64,000 nt of DNA from RGIG8748 sp045606045 (lineage in GTDB: Bacteria > Bacillota > Clostridia > UMGS1810), in NCBI GenBank assembly GCA_045606045.1, contig JAZURE010000064.1:1-64000 (forward strand). Direction: 5' to 3'. Below the pieces are notes generated by a model. That model worked only from the letters and a program-made list of their open reading frames with translations, ran no database searches and was not told the DNA's origin. Shown piece after piece: positions 7,900-15,593 of this stretch (position 1 is the stretch's first letter; each line of letters opens with the position of its first letter). Made by a program: the position numbers and the translations under genes.

Positions 7900-8244
7900 T
7901 TACTCGAATGCAGCCTCAATGTAATTTATTGTTCTTTTGGATGTATACACCTCGCACACATCAAAGCTTATATCTTCATATTTACTATAGCTTGTAAGAA
8001 ACACCCTTGCTGCACTCTTTATCCTCTGTTGCTTCTTATAATTCACAGCTTCCGAGGCATAGCCGAAATCGGCATTGTACCTTGTCTTGACCTCTACAAA
8101 TGCAAGATGTGCACCCCTTTGGGCAATGACATCTATTTCACCATGTGCGGCTCTGTAGTTGCGCTTTATAATTTCGTAGCCGTTTACTGTAAGATACCTG
8201 CAGGCTATATCCTCACCTATTCGTCCTACCGAGGTTGTATTCAT
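7900..8244 (-). CDS. yraN: YraN family protein (UPF0102, endonuclease-like)
   Basis: The 114-residue protein has the conserved YraN pattern: G-EDIACRYL near the N-terminus, then HGEIDVIAQRG and FVEVKTR, the D-ExK arrangement of restriction-endonuclease-like folds. Its cellular role is not established. The ATG at 8244 overlaps the rnhB stop by one base (TAATG), and rnhB-yraN adjacency is common in bacteria. It closes the rplS-lepB-rbgA-rnhB-yraN series. Confidence 0.88.
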   Translation of the reverse strand: MNTTSVGRIGEDIACRYLTVNGYEIIKRNYRAAHGEIDVIAQRGAHLAFVEVKTRYNADFGYASEAVNYKKQQRIKSAARVFLTSYSKYEDISFDVCEVYTSKRTINYIEAAFE

Positions 8245-8831
8245 TACTTTACACCCCGAAACGAAAGTCTGTGTATGGGGCACGGACCGTACTTTTGTAT
8301 TGCCTCAAGATGCTCCTTTGTGCCGTAGCCCTTGTGCTTTTTAAAATTGTACTGGGGATATACGCTGTCAAGCTCCATGATGTATCTGTCCCTTGAAACC
8401 TTGGCAAGAATGGATGCCGCCGCAATGGACATACTCTTGGCATCACCTTTAACAATAGTTTCGTAGGGTACGCTCATCTCACCGCAGCGATTGCCGTCTA
8501 TAAGCGCTATATCAGGCTTTATCGAAAGTGCGGAAACTGCCATGTTAAAGCATTTTAAGGTGGCATTTAATATATTAATTCTGTCTATTTCCTTTTCGTC
8601 TACAGACACTATAGAATATGCAAGAGCTTTATCGATGATAACATCGAACAGCTCTTCCCTCTTCTTTTCCGTGAGCTTTTTTGAGTCGTTTATTTCGGGA
8701 ATATATACTCCCTTTTCAAATATAACTGCCGCCGCAAACACAGGTCCTGCAAGCGGTCCTCTGCCCGCCTCGTCTACACCCGCGATATATTTGCACCCGT
8801 TTTCATAATATTTATTTTCAAATTCGAGCAT
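8244..8831 (-). CDS. rnhB: ribonuclease HII
   Basis: RNase HII removes RNA from RNA-DNA hybrids and misincorporated ribonucleotides. The 195-residue protein has the diagnostic GVDEAGRGPLAGPV near residue 18, NDSKKLTEKKRE, and the later acidic residues (ALIDGN, DRYIMELD). GGAGG precedes the ATG at 8831. It begins 3 bases after rbgA ends. Confidence 0.95.
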   Translation of the reverse strand: MLEFENKYYENGCKYIAGVDEAGRGPLAGPVFAAAVIFEKGVYIPEINDSKKLTEKKREELFDVIIDKALAYSIVSVDEKEIDRINILNATLKCFNMAVSALSIKPDIALIDGNRCGEMSVPYETIVKGDAKSMSIAAASILAKVSRDRYIMELDSVYPQYNFKKHKGYGTKEHLEAIQKYGPCPIHRLSFRGVK

Positions 8832-8834
8832 ATA

Positions 8835-9698
8835 TTATTCCTCCGTAAAATCCGACGGTTTTTCAAGTGAAATCCTGCCGAGCTTTGACCCGCGGAATTC
8901 ATCTAAAAGTATTTTTGCGGCACGCTCGGTGTCAATCTCTCCGCCCGAAACCACAAAGCCTCTCTTTCTGCCCAGAAGCTCCAAAAGCTCATAACCCTCA
9001 AGCTCATCAAAATCAGTCATTTTGTATCTGTCTGTAAGGCTTTGGGGGTAAAGCTTCTTTAAAGTAGTAAGAAGTTTGCAGGCTATTTCCTCCAAGTCCA
9101 TTATCTCGTCCTTTATAGCCCCTGTAAAAGCAAGCTTTTCGCCCACCGATATATCCTCAAACTTAGGCCACAGGATACCGGGTGTATCCAGAAGCTCAAA
9201 TGAATTTTGAAGTCTTATCCACTGCTTGCCTCGGGTTACTCCCGGGCGGTCACCTGTTATGGCGCTCTTTTTACCCGACAGTTTATTTATAAAAGAAGAT
9301 TTACCTACATTTGGTATTCCTACAACCATCATCTTTATGGGGCGGTTTACAAGACCTCTCGCCTTGTCATGCTCTATCTTGTCCTTTAATATATCTTTAC
9401 AGGCTGAAAAAATATCGTTTAAAGACTTTCCGCTTACAGATGAAATGCTTTTTACATAAAGACCTTTTGATATAAAATACTTTTCCCACTCCGATGTAAT
9501 TCTGCTGTCGGCTATATCGGATTTATTGAGCACAACAAGTCTTGGTTTATTGGGAAATATTTCATCTATTGCAGGGTTTCTGCTGCTTAAAGGAATTCTT
9601 GCATCAAGAAGCTCTACAACTATATCTATAAGCTTTTGATTTTCCTCCATCATTCGTCTTGTTTTGGTCATATGACCCGGATACCATTGTATATCCAT
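8835..9698 (-). CDS. rbgA: ribosome biogenesis GTPase RbgA (YlqF)
   Basis: RbgA is a circularly permuted GTPase needed for late 50S subunit assembly. The 287-residue protein starts MDIQWYPGHMTKTRR, typical of the family. The permuted motifs appear in the order NKSD (G4), GIPNVGKSSFINKL (G1) and DTPG (G3). The ATG at 9698 is chosen because GAGGTG sits 6 bases upstream; the longer GTG start would lie in that site. It lies between lepB and rnhB as in many Firmicutes. Confidence 0.94.
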   Translation of the reverse strand: MDIQWYPGHMTKTRRMMEENQKLIDIVVELLDARIPLSSRNPAIDEIFPNKPRLVVLNKSDIADSRITSEWEKYFISKGLYVKSISSVSGKSLNDIFSACKDILKDKIEHDKARGLVNRPIKMMVVGIPNVGKSSFINKLSGKKSAITGDRPGVTRGKQWIRLQNSFELLDTPGILWPKFEDISVGEKLAFTGAIKDEIMDLEEIACKLLTTLKKLYPQSLTDRYKMTDFDELEGYELLELLGRKRGFVVSGGEIDTERAAKILLDEFRGSKLGRISLEKPSDFTEE

Positions 9699-9749
9699 AA
9701 TGTTCACCTCACCAAAACGGCACCTCGGAAGACCGCGGTGCCGAATTTA

Positions 9750-10376
9750 TTAATATAATGTGCCAAATGTTTCAAAAGGAAGAAGTCTTAGCTGTGCTTT
9801 GCCGATTATATTGTCAAGCGGTACTGCTCCGACATCTTTGCTGCGGCTGTCGTGGCTTCTGTTTCTGTTGTCTCCCAGTACAAAAACTGTACCCTTGGGA
9901 ACAGTAAACGGAAATTCCGTAGCATTCTGACTCTTGCCGTATATTTCTTCAGAAATATAGTCCTCTTCTAATATAACACCGTCTACAATCACTTTGCCGT
10001 CTTGTATATCCACAGTCTGTCCTTCAAGTGCGATAACTCTCTTTACATACGCTGTATCCTTGTTTGGTGAACGGTCTTCCTCGCTTATAGAGGGGTTAAA
10101 GATTATGATATCCCCCTGCTGAGGCCTATTGTATGCTATAATCCTTGTAAAGAGTCTGTCGCCATCCTCCAATGTGGGATACATACTCTCACCGTCAACC
10201 TCCACAAGTGTAAACACAAAATTGCGCATAATAAGAGCTATAATGATAGCCAGTACTATAGAAACTACCCAGTCCATAACTTCCTTCTTCCAGTTCTTTT
10301 TGGATGAAGTTTTGCTTTCATTAGTATCTTCCACAGGTTGCTCGGCAAAATTATCGAAATTCTCGTTATTTTCCAT
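9750..10376 (-). CDS. lepB: signal peptidase I
   Basis: This membrane protease cleaves signal peptides from exported proteins. The 208-residue protein has an acidic cytoplasmic N-terminus, one membrane segment (about 34-56) and then the catalytic domain outside. The Ser of GESMYPT (Ser64) and the Lys of YVKRVIAL (Lys112) form the Ser-Lys dyad, and GDNRNRSHDSR is the conserved box E region. The ATG at 10376 follows GGAGG; a longer frame exists but lacks a site. Confidence 0.95.
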   Translation of the reverse strand: MENNENFDNFAEQPVEDTNESKTSSKKNWKKEVMDWVVSIVLAIIIALIMRNFVFTLVEVDGESMYPTLEDGDRLFTRIIAYNRPQQGDIIIFNPSISEEDRSPNKDTAYVKRVIALEGQTVDIQDGKVIVDGVILEEDYISEEIYGKSQNATEFPFTVPKGTVFVLGDNRNRSHDSRSKDVGAVPLDNIIGKAQLRLLPFETFGTLY

Positions 10377-10442
10377 GTTAACATACCTCCAATATACAAA
10401 CAAAGCTATGGCATAATTGACCATAGCAGTAACAGCGCAAGT

Positions 10443-10479
10443 TTTGTAAAGAGGACTTATTATAAGTCCTCTTTACAAA
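10443..10479. terminator. 37-bp palindrome between rplS and lepB
   Basis: Two 18-base arms (10443-10460 and 10462-10479) are perfectly complementary around a single base. Flanking T-runs are weak on both strands. It probably ends or attenuates rplS transcripts before lepB. Confidence 0.5.
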
Positions 10480-10486
10480 TAAATGG

Positions 10487-10828
10487 TTATATTTTCTCTT
10501 TAACTCTTGTTGCCTTACCGACTCTGTCACGAAGGTAGTAAAGTTTTGCTCTTCTGACTTTACCTTTTCTGACAACTTCGATTTTAGCAAGTTTAGGAGA
10601 ATTTACAGGGAAAGTTCTTTCCACGCCTACACCGTAAGAAATTCTTCTTACAGTAAAGGTTTCTGTAATACCGCCGTGTTTCTTGGAAATAATTGTTCCT
10701 TCAAACACCTGGATTCTTTCTCTTGTACCTTCTTTGATAAGCACGTGTACCTTAACGGTGTCACCGATGCAAAGCTCAGGAAGGTCTGTTCTTAACTGTG
10801 CGCTTGTTAAGCTTTCAATAATATCCAT
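10487..10828 (-). CDS. rplS: 50S ribosomal protein L19
   Basis: The 113-residue protein is the usual length for L19, which sits at the interface of the 30S and 50S subunits. Family blocks are GDTVKVHV, RIQVFEGTII, FTVRRISYGVGVERTFP and KVRRAKLYYLRDR. The ATG at 10828 follows GAGGAGG. The gene has its own promoter and a leader that may carry the autoregulatory L19 structure. Confidence 0.97.
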   Translation of the reverse strand: MDIIESLTSAQLRTDLPELCIGDTVKVHVLIKEGTRERIQVFEGTIISKKHGGITETFTVRRISYGVGVERTFPVNSPKLAKIEVVRKGKVRRAKLYYLRDRVGKATRVKEKI

Positions 10829-10917
10829 TATTTTATCCTCCTCTCTCCGTAGGCGTTCTTGCAAAGCACTATTGACTCAAATCGAAAAGAGTCATTTGCA
10901 GAGGACCACCCGTATAC
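10829..10917 (-). ncRNA. rplS 5' leader, candidate L19 autoregulatory leader
   Basis: Between the promoter and rplS the minus-strand RNA can fold into TGCAAA/TTTGCA enclosing TGACTC/GAGTCA with a 10-base loop. A CCTCT stretch upstream could pair with the AGAGG of the ribosome-binding site. L19 leaders are known in Firmicutes. I identify it from location and foldability, not from a full match to the motif. Confidence 0.5.
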
Positions 10918-10923
10918 CCTAAT

Positions 10924-10952
10924 ATATTACCACATCAAAAGCCAAAATGCAA
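10924..10952 (-). promoter_or_regulatory. sigma-A promoter of rplS
   Basis: TTGCAT and TAATAT on the minus strand are 17 bases apart, located between trmD and the rplS leader. rplS can thus be transcribed independently of trmD. Confidence 0.65.
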
Positions 10953-10969
10953 GCATTTTTTTACATTTT

Positions 10970-11671
10970 TTATAAATTTTTTTGCCTTTTATATCTTTGC
11001 ATCATGTCGGGACGCTTGCAAGCAGTTTCCTCTATGGCTTTTTCCATGCGCCATTTGGATATGAGCGCATGATTTCCGCTTAAAAGCACCGCGGGCACCT
11101 CCCTGCCGTTAAACACGGGAGGTCTTGTATAGTGAGGATATTCCAAAAGACCGCCGTAATGTGATTCGTCGGTAAAGCTGTCTTCATTGGAAAGTACTCC
11201 CTCAAGCATACGGCTTACGCTGTCTATTACAACCATGGCAGGTATCTCTCCGCCTGTAAGAACATAATCGCCTATAGATATCTCCTCGTCTACAATCTCG
11301 TCTATTATACGCTGGTCTACACCCTCGTAGTGACCGCACAATATGACAAGGTCTTCATATGAGCTTAATTCCACCGCTTTTGCCTGAGTAAATACCTTGC
11401 CCTTAGGAGACATATATACCACATGGGGTTTTTCCGAAAGTTTACTGCACACATCGAGATAGGCATTGTATATGGGCTCTGCCTGCATTACCATGCCTCT
11501 TCCTCCACCGTAAGGGTAATCGTCTACCCTTTTGTGCTTATTTACGGCATAATCGCGGATGTTTATCATATTAAATTCCAATACATTTTTCTTCTCTGCC
11601 CGTCCGAGCATGCTGTCATGGAGAACTCCTTCAAACATCTCGGGAAAGAGCGTAAGTACATGAAACCTCAT
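10970..11671 (-). CDS. trmD: tRNA (guanine-N1)-methyltransferase
   Basis: TrmD methylates G37 of tRNAs next to the anticodon and prevents frameshifting. The 233-residue SPOUT protein begins MRFHVLTLFPEMF. It has DYPYGGGRGMVMQ, LCGHYEGVDQRI and EISIGDYVLTGGE, the knotted S-adenosylmethionine site. It follows rimM by 9 bases in the rpsP-khpA-rimM-trmD series. Confidence 0.97.
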   Translation of the reverse strand: MRFHVLTLFPEMFEGVLHDSMLGRAEKKNVLEFNMINIRDYAVNKHKRVDDYPYGGGRGMVMQAEPIYNAYLDVCSKLSEKPHVVYMSPKGKVFTQAKAVELSSYEDLVILCGHYEGVDQRIIDEIVDEEISIGDYVLTGGEIPAMVVIDSVSRMLEGVLSNEDSFTDESHYGGLLEYPHYTRPPVFNGREVPAVLLSGNHALISKWRMEKAIEETACKRPDMMQRYKRQKNL

Positions 11672-11680
11672 ACTTCTACC

Positions 11681-12178
11681 TCAATCCAAAAGCCCCTTGG
11701 GCATCTGTACAAAAACATAACCGTCTTTTAGATTTATTTCTTTAACCACGGATTTTATTGCAGGAACATAAATGAATTTGCCGTTATCATCTCCTACCGC
11801 ATACACATCGTTGCTTCCTGTTGTAATTACATCTGCTATAGTGCCGTATACGGTGGTATCGTCCTTTAGAGTAAGTCCTATAATATCTGCTACGAGATAT
11901 GTATCCTCGGGCAGATTTGAAAATATTTCCTTTTTGGCATACAGTACGCTGCCGCGAAGCTTTTCTGCCATATCAACATCATCTATTCCCTTAAGCTTTA
12001 AAAGTACACAGTTCTTCTGATAGCGGACACCCTGTACCTTATAACAGTTTTGTTCATTCAAATAAAGCTCTTTAAAAATCTCGAACACCTCGGGCGAATC
12101 GGTACGGGGGTTTACCTTTACCTCGCCTCTTAGACCATGGGTATTTACTATTTGCCCTACATCGATAAAATTTTTCAT
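11681..12178 (-). CDS. rimM: 16S rRNA processing protein RimM
   Basis: RimM helps mature the 30S head by binding S19. The 165-residue protein has the N-terminal RimM beta-barrel (GQIVNTHGLRGEVKV) and a C-terminal PRC-barrel domain ending with the common VFVQMPKGLLD. It lies between khpA and trmD, its usual position. A terminator-like hairpin lies upstream, so some transcripts from rpsP-khpA may stop before it. Confidence 0.94.
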   Translation of the reverse strand: MKNFIDVGQIVNTHGLRGEVKVNPRTDSPEVFEIFKELYLNEQNCYKVQGVRYQKNCVLLKLKGIDDVDMAEKLRGSVLYAKKEIFSNLPEDTYLVADIIGLTLKDDTTVYGTIADVITTGSNDVYAVGDDNGKFIYVPAIKSVVKEINLKDGYVFVQMPKGLLD

Positions 12179-12200
12179 ACAATGTATGTCTCCCGTCTAC

Positions 12201-12230
12201 AAAAATATGAGGCACCTATGGCCTCATATT
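12201..12230 (-). terminator. intrinsic terminator after khpA
   Basis: On the minus strand AATATGAGGC/GCCTCATATT forms a 10-bp stem with a 7-base loop, followed by five T. It lies between khpA and rimM and may partially uncouple them. Confidence 0.65.
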
Positions 12231-12238
12231 CAAGTGAA

Positions 12239-12469
12239 TTATTGAACTATTTCAACAACTACGCGCTTACTTTCTCTGCCTGAAGCAGCCTTAATAAGTG
12301 CACGGATGGACTTTGCAATTCTGCCCTGCTTTCCTATAACCTTACCCATATCCTTTTCGTTTACACGAAGTTCAAGGGTGGTTACTTTGTCACCGTCTAC
12401 TTCTGTAACGGTTACATCCTCAGGAAAGTCGACAAGAGCTTTTGCAACATATTCTAATAACTCTTTCAT
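12239..12469 (-). CDS. khpA: KH-domain RNA-binding protein KhpA (YlqC)
   Basis: A 76-residue single KH-domain protein. The GKQGRIAKSIR segment contains the GxxG loop that binds single-stranded RNA. KhpA partners with KhpB in RNA binding and cell-size control in other Firmicutes. It sits 17 bases after rpsP. Confidence 0.92.
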   Translation of the reverse strand: MKELLEYVAKALVDFPEDVTVTEVDGDKVTTLELRVNEKDMGKVIGKQGRIAKSIRALIKAASGRESKRVVVEIVQ

Positions 12470-12486
12470 GCCAAAACCCTCCGCAA

Positions 12487-12729
12487 TTATTTAATGATAC
12501 CGCTGATTTTAAGAAGTTCCTTAACAGTATCGGTAGGCTGTGCACCGTTTGCAAGCCACTTGTTTGCAAGTTCTGCATCAATCTTGATTGTAGAAGGCTC
12601 TGTCTTGGGATCGAATGTACCGATTTCCTCGATGAATCTTCCGTTTCTGGGATATCTGGAATCTGCAACAACTACTCTGTAGAAAGGAGCTTTCTTAGCA
12701 CCCATTCTCTTTAAACGAATTTTAACCAT
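12487..12729 (-). CDS. rpsP: 30S ribosomal protein S16
   Basis: The 80-residue protein is a standard S16: MVKIRLKRMGAKKAPFYR, VVADSRYPRNGRFIEEIG and a final KELLKISGI. GGAGGTG precedes the start. It follows ffh by 41 bases in the normal Firmicutes order. Confidence 0.97.
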   Translation of the reverse strand: MVKIRLKRMGAKKAPFYRVVVADSRYPRNGRFIEEIGTFDPKTEPSTIKIDAELANKWLANGAQPTDTVKELLKISGIIK

Positions 12730-12770
12730 TAAAATTCACCTCCAAAAAAATTATAAACAATATTTTAATG

Positions 12771-14111
12771 CTATCTCAAGAAATTACCAAGTCCGCCCAT
12801 GGCGCGCTTCATTTTCTTCGGATCGCTAAATTGTTTCATGAGTTTTTTCATCTGTTCAAAGGATTTCAAAAACTGATTTACCTCGTGAACCTGTGTGCCG
12901 CTTCCGTCTGCTATGCGCTTTTTGCGGCTGGAATTGATTATAGACGGGTCGTGACGCTCTTTGGCTGTCATAGATGTTATAATCGCCTGAATTCTGTCTA
13001 TCTTCTTCTCATCGAAGGATGCACCGGAAAGTGCCTTTTTGTTTACACCGGGAAGCATTCCCAATATATCCTGAAAAGAACCGAGCTTTCGCATCTGCTT
13101 CATCTGGTCTAAATAATCATCCAGAGTAAAGGTCTGCTTTCTGATTTTCTTTTCCAGTTCTATTGCCTGCTTTTCGTCGAAAGCTTCCTGCGCCTTATCT
13201 ATAAGGGTGAGTACATCGCCCATTCCGAGAATTCTTGATGCCATTCTGTCGGGATAAAACCAATCCAAATCGGAAAGCTTTTCGCCCTGACCTACAAGCT
13301 TTATGGGTTTGCCTGTAACTGCTCTTACAGAGAGAGCCGCACCGCCTCTTGTGTCGCCATCGAGTTTGGTAAGAACCACGCCTGTGATATCGAGCTTTTC
13401 GTTGAAGCTCTCCGCCACATTTACGGCATCCTGACCTGTCATAGAGTCTATGGTAAGAAGAATTTCAGACGGACTTACAGCGTTTTTAATAGCCAAAAGC
13501 TCATCCATAAGTTCTTCGTTTAAGTGAAGTCTACCCGCAGTATCTATGATAAGAACATCATTGCCGTTATGTCTTGCGTAGTCATACGCCTTAACTGCAA
13601 TCTCTACTGCATCATTGCAATCGTCTATGGAAAACACAGGTACATCAAGCTGATTTCCCACAACCTGAAGCTGCTTTCTTGCGGCAGGCCTGTATACATC
13701 GCACGCTGCAAGGATGGGCTTTTTGCCTTGCTTTTTAAGTATGCCGCCTATCTTGGCGCTTGTGGTTGTTTTACCTGCACCCTGAAGACCTACCATAAGT
13801 ATAACCGCAGGGGTTTTAGGGCCGAAATTAAGCTTTGATACCTCACTGCCCATAAGCGAGGTAAGCTCTTCGTTTACTATCTTTATAATCTGCTGTGCAG
13901 GGGTAAGGCTTTCCAGAACATTTGAGCCAAGAGCCTTTTCGGAAACGGAATTTATAAAATCCTTAACAACCTTGAAGTTAACATCTGCTTCCAAAAGCGC
14001 AAGCTTGACTTCTCGCATGGCAGACTTTAAGTCAGCCTCAGAAACGGTACCCTTGCCTCTTAACTTTTTGAATGCATTCTGAAGTTTTTCTGATAAATTT
14101 TCAAAAGCCAA
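12771..14111 (-). CDS. ffh: signal recognition particle protein Ffh (SRP54)
   Basis: Ffh binds signal peptides and SRP RNA and delivers ribosomes to FtsY at the membrane. In 446 residues it has the N domain, the G domain with GLQGAGKTTTSAK (108-120), DTAGRLH, TKLDGDTRGGAAL and GQGEKLSDL, and the Met-rich M domain from about 300. Within the M domain, SRKKRIADGSG is the SRP RNA-binding helix. It begins 3 bases after ylxM, its usual partner. Confidence 0.97.
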   Translation of the reverse strand: MAFENLSEKLQNAFKKLRGKGTVSEADLKSAMREVKLALLEADVNFKVVKDFINSVSEKALGSNVLESLTPAQQIIKIVNEELTSLMGSEVSKLNFGPKTPAVILMVGLQGAGKTTTSAKIGGILKKQGKKPILAACDVYRPAARKQLQVVGNQLDVPVFSIDDCNDAVEIAVKAYDYARHNGNDVLIIDTAGRLHLNEELMDELLAIKNAVSPSEILLTIDSMTGQDAVNVAESFNEKLDITGVVLTKLDGDTRGGAALSVRAVTGKPIKLVGQGEKLSDLDWFYPDRMASRILGMGDVLTLIDKAQEAFDEKQAIELEKKIRKQTFTLDDYLDQMKQMRKLGSFQDILGMLPGVNKKALSGASFDEKKIDRIQAIITSMTAKERHDPSIINSSRKKRIADGSGTQVHEVNQFLKSFEQMKKLMKQFSDPKKMKRAMGGLGNFLR

Positions 14112-14114
14112 GGG

Positions 14115-14447
14115 TTAAGCCTCCTTTATGATAATATCCAAAAGTGATGATATTTTCTTATGCTCGCAGGCAGTGGAATCTGACGGAATAAGTTTTTTTA
14201 TTTTGTTGGCAGCGTCCGTTATTTCGGAAAACCGCGTAAGAAGTCCCAACTTTTCCTCATAATTTTTAAGCTCTGCAACGGCTCTTTTGATGTTGTCGTG
14301 AACACCTTGCCTTGTAATTCCGCTGTTTTGCGCAATTTCAGAAAGAGACAAATCTTCCTGATAGTACTGCTCCAGCATATCCTGCTGCTTTTCGGGAAGC
14401 AGATTTCCGTAGAAATCCATAAGAAGCGATACTTTCAAATCCTTCAA
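14115..14447 (-). CDS. ylxM: YlxM family helix-turn-helix protein (SRP-associated)
   Basis: This 110-residue protein has the YlxM pattern: LMDFYGNLLPEKQQDMLEQY followed by a sigma-factor-like helix-turn-helix (LSLSEIAQNSGITRQGVHDN). YlxM proteins are encoded next to ffh or ftsY and have been reported to influence SRP function in streptococci. A strong promoter and a perfect 13-bp palindrome lie upstream. Confidence 0.92.
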   Translation of the reverse strand: MKDLKVSLLMDFYGNLLPEKQQDMLEQYYQEDLSLSEIAQNSGITRQGVHDNIKRAVAELKNYEEKLGLLTRFSEITDAANKIKKLIPSDSTACEHKKISSLLDIIIKEA

Positions 14448-14481
14448 AACTCTGCACTCCCTTTCTGTGTCAAGAAAAAAA

Positions 14482-14494
14482 CTTGACTGTCAAG
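14482..14494. promoter_or_regulatory. perfect palindrome in the ylxM leader
   Basis: CTTGACTGTCAAG is a perfect 13-bp palindrome about 15 bases downstream of the ylxM -10 element and about 35 bases before the start codon. Two further CTTGACA sites lie at 14464 and 14533. It could be an operator. Confidence 0.35.
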
Positions 14495-14509
14495 CAAAAT
14501 ACTTTACAT

Positions 14510-14538
14510 ATTGTAATACACTTTGCTCCTTTTGTCAA
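14510..14538 (-). promoter_or_regulatory. strong sigma-A promoter of ylxM-ffh
   Basis: Consensus TTGACA and TACAAT on the minus strand are separated by 17 bases. It lies between ftsY and ylxM, so ylxM-ffh-rpsP and following genes are not solely dependent on the smc-ftsY transcript. Confidence 0.85.
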
Positions 14539-14567
14539 GTCTTTTTTGTGATTTTTATAATTATTTA

Positions 14568-15593
14568 CTATCCTATCATTGACTTTGCAAATTCCTGTGC
14601 TTCAAAGCTCTGCAAATCGTCCATTCCCTCTCCTACGCCAACAAGCTTTACGGGTATGGAGTGTTCGTGCGCTATGGCAAGAACTATACCTCCCTTGGCA
14701 CTTCCGTCAAGCTTTGTAAGTATGATACCCGTGATACCCGCACTCTCTTTAAATACCTCTGTCTGATTTACGGCATTCTGACCTGTAGTGGCATCGAGTA
14801 CAAGAAGCGATTCCTTGGAGCATCCGGGAAGCTCTCTGTCTATAATCCTCGATATTTTTGCAAGCTCATCCATAAGATTTTTCTTGTTGTGGAGTCTGCC
14901 TGCAGTATCTATTATTATAATATCGCTTTTTTTTGCTTTTGCACGGGCTATGGTGTCAAACACTACAGATGCAGGGTCGGAGCCTTCCTCGTGCTTAACT
15001 ATATCTGCACCCACTCTGTCCGCCCATATCTGAAGCTGGTCTATGGCTGCTGCACGGAATGTATCTGCCGCACCCAATATAACAGACTTACCCTCGGATA
15101 TATACTTTGCCGCCATTTTACCTATGGATGTAGTTTTTCCTACACCGTTTACACCTATTACCATTATAACGGAGGGGGTTGTTTCGAGTTTAAGACTATT
15201 GTCATTTTCACTTAAGATATCGGCAATGATATCGGATATCTCTTCACGAAGCTGTTCGGATTCGGTAAGCTTCTTTTCTTTTACTGCTTTTCTTAAGCCG
15301 TCTATTATATACATGGAGGTTTCTACACCTACATCCGCCATTATAAGCGCCTCTTCAAGCTCTTCAAAAAGCTCTTCGTCTATTTTTTTGAAGACTTTCA
15401 GAACACCGTCCACCTTTTCGTTTAAGGCATCGCGGGTTTTTCCGAGACCTTTTTTAAGCTTTGAAAAAAAGCTTTCCTTTTCCTGCGGTTCTTCACCTTC
15501 CTCTGCCTCTTCTATAACGGCATTGTTTGCCTCTTGTTCGGGTGAAGCAATAATATCATCTTTTTGTTTTTTCCACTTGTCGAAAATAGACAT
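14568..15593 (-). CDS. ftsY: signal recognition particle receptor FtsY
   Basis: FtsY is the membrane-associated GTPase that receives SRP-ribosome complexes. The 341-residue protein has an acidic N-terminal A domain (about 1-50, EEAEEGEEPQE), an N domain, and a G domain with GVNGVGKTTSIGKM, DTAGRLHNK, TKLDGSAKGG and GVGEGMDDL. Its ATG overlaps the smc stop by one base (TAATG), which shows tight coupling to smc. Confidence 0.96.
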   Translation of the reverse strand: MSIFDKWKKQKDDIIASPEQEANNAVIEEAEEGEEPQEKESFFSKLKKGLGKTRDALNEKVDGVLKVFKKIDEELFEELEEALIMADVGVETSMYIIDGLRKAVKEKKLTESEQLREEISDIIADILSENDNSLKLETTPSVIMVIGVNGVGKTTSIGKMAAKYISEGKSVILGAADTFRAAAIDQLQIWADRVGADIVKHEEGSDPASVVFDTIARAKAKKSDIIIIDTAGRLHNKKNLMDELAKISRIIDRELPGCSKESLLVLDATTGQNAVNQTEVFKESAGITGIILTKLDGSAKGGIVLAIAHEHSIPVKLVGVGEGMDDLQSFEAQEFAKSMIG

